DNA from: Chitinophagaceae bacterium
Lineage (GTDB): Bacteria; Bacteroidota; Bacteroidia; Chitinophagales; Chitinophagaceae
Assembly: GCA_021299175.1 (NCBI GenBank)
Contig: JAJTFY010000042.1
Location: 1 to 42,126, forward strand
DNA length: 42,126 nucleotides
Direction of reading: 5' to 3'
Position numbers and translations under genes: made by a program. Below the pieces are notes generated by a model. It did not search any database. It was not told where the DNA came from and saw nothing but the letters and a program-made list of their open reading frames with translations. Shown piece after piece: positions 37,126 to 42,126 of the stretch. Each line of letters starts with the position of its first letter. Position 1 is the stretch's first letter.

Positions 37126-38943
37126 TCATCTTTGTTGTTCTGCTTTGTATCCATCAACAGATCTGGCAATCTTAGCCAATAGTTTTTTTCCTTCATTGAC
37201 AACATCTGCAGCAGATCGCTTGTCAAGGGTTTTGGTGTTGATGCTGCCCATGAAATTATTCAATTCTTCTCTGGCGGCAGCGGCTTCTCTTGATGGATGT
37301 TCTGCTAGTTCTTTGCGCAATATTCTTATTTTCTCATAGTCCTGAATGCCTTCCCTGAGTCTTTCAAACCGCACTGAACTTTGGGCGTTTGGATAAACAA
37401 AATAAGTATCTCCACTGGGCCATCGGATGAACCTGGAATCCAGCAAAGGGTTTTCAGGCCAACTGTTATAGGCCCATCTCAAGAATCCATCGAACCCCAT
37501 GGCCGATGCAAACCAGCCCTCATAGCAGGATTCAGCCGGCGGGGAGAACGTAAAATTGTTGGGCTTTGGTATTCCGCAGGCCACATAATAGGTTGTTTTT
37601 AAGCCAGAACGTCTTCTGGCATCAATAACATCCCCGGCAAGTGTATCAACATGTCTCCAGTTAGAACTGAAATCATAAATGGCCGGGTTGATTTTACCAT
37701 AATAGAAGCCAGCCATAGAAATTTTCAATTCAGGTGCTGCCTCCTTCAAAAAACCGAACATTTTTTCCATTTCTTCTTCTTCCCGTTCATCAAGCGCAAT
37801 GGCCGTTTTATGCAACCAACCCTTGGCCTTCAGATGGCCTTTGAAATCATGCAAGAAGCTTCTCCACATGTCCTCATATGCCTTTGTTCCTGGTATTGAT
37901 TCAATGGTGATGGTTTTGGAAGACTTTTCATCAAACCACGAAAATTTATTGCCAACGGGAACCATTGAATAGCAATTGATTTGTTCTTTTATCCCTGATT
38001 CCATAGCAAGGTTGACATAGAGATCAAATACTGAATAGTCATAGGTCCAGGCGCCATCCGCTTTTTTGACCCACTTGATCATGGACCCATATGGATCAAA
38101 TGTCTGACCCGCCCAAGGGTCCTCAATCAGTGTTGTGGTGATGCATTTCTGTCCCGCTTGGGCAAGCATGGTCAGTAAAGGTTTCAATAGGTTGATGTGT
38201 TCCGCTGACCATAATTTTACCCGGTTGAACCTTGCAACAGCGTAGGGATTCTGCCAAAGGTCAAGATGAAAGGACCATGCTGAAGGTGCTGGGAGAGACT
38301 TGTTCATCACTTCCAATGTAATTGCATGGTTTACCGTGCCGGACGTCGATTCAACTGAAATGTTTCCCTTGTAAACCCCCGGGGGCGCCAGTGGTGGTAT
38401 GTCAACAGCAATCCATACAGGTTTTGTCTCTTGGGCATTAATGCCAAACTTGTTGGCTTTTTTGAGCAGGTCAGGACTTATCTGTGATGGAGATTTATTC
38501 AAATCCCTGGTGCCGCATCCACCAGCAAATTCATTGCTCAAAACATAATTGACGATGGATATGGAGGTGATTCCCTTATCGAGTTGATGATTACTGTTGC
38601 GAAACGGACTTGCCCTGACAATGACCTCATCTATTTTTTCAGCAGACCAAACTAGCAAGAGGCAATTGATCCTTTCTCCTTTCCAGCCCTGAAGATTGAC
38701 GGAAGCAGAAATTTTTCCCGAGGGAGGAAGACTTTTTGCGTAGGCAATATCAGTGGATCCAAACCCAGTCTGAACGCCAGGATTGATGGTTTTCCAGGCT
38801 GAGATCTCATCTGCAGCAGGGTTGACAGGGTCAGGTTGAGGATCCCAATCCTTGATTAAATTAAAAGAGATACAGCAAACTGAAATGACAACAAACAGGC
38901 CTATGGTATTTTTTTTCAATCGTGCTGCTTTCCTGTTTTTCAT
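37126..38943 (-). CDS. DUF4091 / GH123-like glycoside hydrolase domain protein
   Basis: LEVMNKSLPAPSAWSFHLDLWQNPYAVARFN; GFDGFLRWAYNSWPENPLLDSRFIRWPSGDTYFVYPNAQSSVRFERLREGIQDYEKIRIL. Confidence 0.87.
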   Translation of the reverse strand: MKNRKAARLKKNTIGLFVVISVCCISFNLIKDWDPQPDPVNPAADEISAWKTINPGVQTGFGSTDIAYAKSLPPSGKISASVNLQGWKGERINCLLLVWSAEKIDEVIVRASPFRNSNHQLDKGITSISIVNYVLSNEFAGGCGTRDLNKSPSQISPDLLKKANKFGINAQETKPVWIAVDIPPLAPPGVYKGNISVESTSGTVNHAITLEVMNKSLPAPSAWSFHLDLWQNPYAVARFNRVKLWSAEHINLLKPLLTMLAQAGQKCITTTLIEDPWAGQTFDPYGSMIKWVKKADGAWTYDYSVFDLYVNLAMESGIKEQINCYSMVPVGNKFSWFDEKSSKTITIESIPGTKAYEDMWRSFLHDFKGHLKAKGWLHKTAIALDEREEEEMEKMFGFLKEAAPELKISMAGFYYGKINPAIYDFSSNWRHVDTLAGDVIDARRRSGLKTTYYVACGIPKPNNFTFSPPAESCYEGWFASAMGFDGFLRWAYNSWPENPLLDSRFIRWPSGDTYFVYPNAQSSVRFERLREGIQDYEKIRILRKELAEHPSREAAAAREELNNFMGSINTKTLDKRSAADVVNEGKKLLAKIARSVDGYKAEQQR

Positions 38944-39119
38944 ACCTGTTTTTGCATTGCTGATTCATTCAATAAATTTATCAACTCGGTTCAAGGGGAA
39001 ACACAATTCTTGAATGTATCGCTTGTTGCCTAACAATCCAATTGAACTGATAAAATAAGGTTAAAACTGGAGAAGAATTGTTTACTCTAACTATAAAATT
39101 TATTGGCTAAACTTACGGT

Positions 39120-40901
39120 ATGAAATCTACAGTAATGAAAGCTCCAAAAACCATGATGGTTGTATTGTTTTTTCTATTGGGTGGTTCATTGTTTTCACAG
39201 GTTCGCCCGCACCATATTTTTGATAACAATATGGTTTTGCAGCGCGACCAGCCTGTCAAAATTTGGGGATGGGCCAATCCATCTGAGCGCGTTAAAATTG
39301 AATTTGGAGGACAGGTTAAATCGACTCAGGCCAATCAGCAAGGGGAGTGGTTTACCCATCTTGATCCCATGAAAGCAAATACCCAACCCCAGGACATGAA
39401 AGTTTCCGGAAAGGTTGATGCGGTAATATTTTCCAACGTATTGGTTGGTGATATATGGGTGCTTGGAGGTCAGAGCAACATGGAGATGGATTTATCCAGG
39501 ATCTTTCATGGCGATGCAGAAGTTTTATCGGCCAATTTCCCCAACATTCGTCTCATGACCATTCCCAGTTCTGCAGGTCATTTGCCAAAGAAGGATTTTG
39601 AAAGAATCAATGAATACGATAGCTGGAACGACAGGTACGATAAAAAAGGATACTGGTTTGCTTGCTCTCCTTCAACAGTTGCAACATTCTCTGGATTGGG
39701 CTATATATTCGGGAGAAGAATACATTTGGCCAGCCAGATACCCATTGGTTTGATTGATGCATCATTGGGAGGAACTACGGTCGAAGCCTGGCTAAGCCCC
39801 ACGACACTGAACAAGATGCCTGAGAACAAAGCCTTGGTAAAGCAATGGAATGACAAGGAGGCGGCATATGATCCGGTTGAAGACCTTAAAACAAAAATCA
39901 CCAATTGGGAGAAAAGAAGCCTTGTCCTGAAAAGCCAGGGATTGGAACCTGCTCCAAAGCCGGTGGAGCCCTCGGTAAGGCCTTCGCTTGACAGGAATTT
40001 TCCCGGATCATCCTATACGGGAATGGTGGCCATCATTGGTGGGCTCACGGTAAAAGGAGTACTGTTTCATCAGGGCTATAACAATGCGCTGGGAGATTCC
40101 CGTCCAGCATTGTATGCATTAAATTACAAGGCATTGATCAATGACTGGAGGGCCTTGTTCAACAACAAAAATTTACCCTTCGGAGTCATGGAATTGAGTG
40201 CCGGGGGAGAACCACAAACGTTGGATAATTATGAATTGAGAATGTTGGATCCTGCACCATACATTCGTGAAGGACAGTTCAATGCCTATCGGGATTTACC
40301 CAATACAGGGTATGCTGCTGCATACGACCAACAGGTAAACTGGTATCATCCTCAAAAAAAAGCGGAAGTTGGTGAGCGGATGGCCCGCTGGGCATTGTCA
40401 ACCCAGTATGGTTTTAAACTAGGATGGGAACCGGCAATCTATAAGAGCATCGAAAGGCTCAAGGACCGAATCATTGTAACCTTTAGCAAGGAGGTGAAAT
40501 CCTCTGATGACAGGCCTTTGGAAGGCTTTTCAATCGCAGGGCCTGATCAACATTTTTATCCCGCAAAGGCTGAATATGTGAAACTGGTGAACGAGAAGGG
40601 GCAAAAAGTCAATGATAAAAAAAGGGTTGTTGTATGGAATGATCTTGTTGTTGATCCAGTAGAACTGCGTTACGCCTGGGCCCGCAATCCATTGGGCAAC
40701 CTTGTCAACGACGCAGATAGAATTATTCCAGTACCTCTTTTCAGAACTGACCAATGGGAGTATCCGGATGCACCCTACCTGCCTGAGGAAGTGGAAGCAT
40801 TTAGGCAAAAGCAGAAACTGTTGCAGCGCAAGGCAGAAGAACTGGCACAACTCAGGATCATTCAAGAAGCAGAAAAATTGTTGAAAGAAAAGAAAAAATG
40901 A
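39120..40901 (+). CDS. Sialate O-acetylesterase-like (SASA) protein
   Basis: HHIFDNNMVLQRDQPVKIWGWANPSERVKIEFGGQ; DIWVLGGQSNMEMDLSRIF; GVLFHQGYNNA. Confidence 0.9.
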   Translation: MKSTVMKAPKTMMVVLFFLLGGSLFSQVRPHHIFDNNMVLQRDQPVKIWGWANPSERVKIEFGGQVKSTQANQQGEWFTHLDPMKANTQPQDMKVSGKVDAVIFSNVLVGDIWVLGGQSNMEMDLSRIFHGDAEVLSANFPNIRLMTIPSSAGHLPKKDFERINEYDSWNDRYDKKGYWFACSPSTVATFSGLGYIFGRRIHLASQIPIGLIDASLGGTTVEAWLSPTTLNKMPENKALVKQWNDKEAAYDPVEDLKTKITNWEKRSLVLKSQGLEPAPKPVEPSVRPSLDRNFPGSSYTGMVAIIGGLTVKGVLFHQGYNNALGDSRPALYALNYKALINDWRALFNNKNLPFGVMELSAGGEPQTLDNYELRMLDPAPYIREGQFNAYRDLPNTGYAAAYDQQVNWYHPQKKAEVGERMARWALSTQYGFKLGWEPAIYKSIERLKDRIIVTFSKEVKSSDDRPLEGFSIAGPDQHFYPAKAEYVKLVNEKGQKVNDKKRVVVWNDLVVDPVELRYAWARNPLGNLVNDADRIIPVPLFRTDQWEYPDAPYLPEEVEAFRQKQKLLQRKAEELAQLRIIQEAEKLLKEKKK

Positions 40902-40946
40902 CAACGCTGTAAACAGGCCTTAAAAAATAAAACCCCCACAATAAAA

Positions 40947-42126
40947 ATGGAACGAATAACATTGCCTGCATCTTTATCCAAACGTATCATCTTCATGCAG
41001 TTGAAATGCATAATCGTGAATGTTTTTTTCATGTTGATGGCCATACTTTCTGCCGCGCAGGATTCCTTACGCATGCCGTTGAGAAAAGGAAATATTGGCG
41101 GTTATATGATCACACGCCTGGAGAAAGTTGATCAATCATTTAATGCAGGCTACTCCATGTATGCAGCCGCATGGCCTTTGGTGAAGGAATATCCGGGACG
41201 CAGTTTTCAATCAGGCTTGTTCGGAACCTGGATGCATCCTGAACATGACGGCCCCCTGCCAGTGGAAAAATTATATACTGATATTGAAGGAGGACTTGGA
41301 TGGTGGCGAGATACAGAGTTTGCAACCGCAACACCCAAATTTATCATGGGTGGTGTGCAATTGAATTTTGCAGGATGGGCCAATGGGCCTGGTGCCGGTA
41401 GGGGAAGGGACTGGACTAAATCCAAAGGTAAATACGGTGTTGCACAACTGAGTCCATGGTTGTTGTGGCCTCCAGACGGGCTCAATCTTCGGCAGGGTAC
41501 CTGCGGTGAATGGTTTGGAAGTGGCTATCTGCCTTTGCCGCTCACTGAACCCCAATTGACTACCGCGGGTAAAGACGTTCCCACCGGCAATCAGTGTTGG
41601 ACCTTGTTTCTCAATACTGGAAATTTCAAAGGACCGGTCGCGTTCTTTACACCCTATTTCTGGAGTGAAGCTTCTGTTGACAATCCACTCCTGAGCGGAT
41701 TGTTTCTGGATAAGCGTCCATCAAAGGCCAACAAACCTTTTCAAATGGAAACGCAACACATTCATTCCTATGAAGCCACAGATCCCAAAGGGCAGATATT
41801 TGCGCGGATGGCTCCGACGCAATACCCTGTTGGGACTGATGGCAATTCTGAATTGCTGCATCGTTTGATGGTCTATAACAAGGACGCATTGTGGGATGAT
41901 GTAGAAGCATGGTTCAAAGGCGGCAAGCCTGCCAGTGGCATGATTGATACTAGCGAAGCCCATATGCAAAAGTTTGAGAAAGGTGTCAGGTCAAACTGGA
42001 AAATTTATGGTAATCATATTCCAAAAGAAAAACGCGCCTTGACGAATATTACTTCTTATATGGATGCAAATGTTACTGATGCTGCTACTTTAAAAGTACG
42101 CTGGCAAGGTGAATTGATCAGTAGAA
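40947..42126 (+). CDS. Hypothetical secreted protein, 3'-truncated by window end
   Basis: Frame open from ATG 40947 to the last base (393 codons), absent from the ORF track because no stop falls inside the window; starts MERITLPASLSKRIIFMQLKCIIVNVFFMLMAILSAAQDSLRMPLRKGN. Confidence 0.75.
   Translation, partial: MERITLPASLSKRIIFMQLKCIIVNVFFMLMAILSAAQDSLRMPLRKGNIGGYMITRLEKVDQSFNAGYSMYAAAWPLVKEYPGRSFQSGLFGTWMHPEHDGPLPVEKLYTDIEGGLGWWRDTEFATATPKFIMGGVQLNFAGWANGPGAGRGRDWTKSKGKYGVAQLSPWLLWPPDGLNLRQGTCGEWFGSGYLPLPLTEPQLTTAGKDVPTGNQCWTLFLNTGNFKGPVAFFTPYFWSEASVDNPLLSGLFLDKRPSKANKPFQMETQHIHSYEATDPKGQIFARMAPTQYPVGTDGNSELLHRLMVYNKDALWDDVEAWFKGGKPASGMIDTSEAHMQKFEKGVRSNWKIYGNHIPKEKRALTNITSYMDANVTDAATLKVRWQGELISR

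Noticed and set aside
1-42126. tRNA, rRNA, transposase, integrase or phage genes
   Set aside because: None recognized by eye on either strand; a tRNAscan/Infernal run would be needed to exclude small RNAs

Overview
The window looks like a chromosome fragment from a Bacteroidota genome, probably Chitinophagaceae-like (inferred from protein families, not from any search). It reads in four blocks. (A) 1-3.5 kb: respiratory cluster with protoheme IX farnesyltransferase (5'-partial), two heme-copper oxidase subunit III proteins, subunit IV, SCO1/SenC and DUF420. The second subunit III gene carries an internal deletion plus frameshift. (B) 3.5-10.7 kb: overlapping minus-strand trmB / DUF5522-like / alkyltransferase-like genes, a GLPGLI + TonB-receptor pair preceded by a small Cys-containing exported protein, a disrupted family-10-like glycosylhydrolase lipoprotein gene and a pseudouridine synthase. 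(C) 10.9-17.2 kb: AT-richer module with a membrane-anchored AraC regulator, an XRE regulator, a 43-codon membrane micro-ORF, two hairpins, and a tightly coupled four-gene operon. That operon encodes a 967-aa T9SS-sorted Calx-beta-like protein, a 109-aa protein with an exosortase-type C-terminal sorting signal (PIDGGLGFLLAAGIGYGANRLRKHKK), an exosortase/archaeosortase-like transpeptidase and a small polytopic membrane protein. This is the best candidate for an under-described system. (D) 17.4-42.1 kb: SusC/SusD-led utilization locus combining sulfatase, TauE/SafE exporter, sialate O-acetylesterase-like enzyme and GH63/MGH1-like and DUF4091/GH123-like hydrolases. It also carries four peptidases (M24, M1 x2, M28), a serine dehydratase and a DUF3863-like protein, which suggests degradation of a sulfated glycopeptide or proteoglycan. 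All functional calls come from reading motifs; no database search was run.
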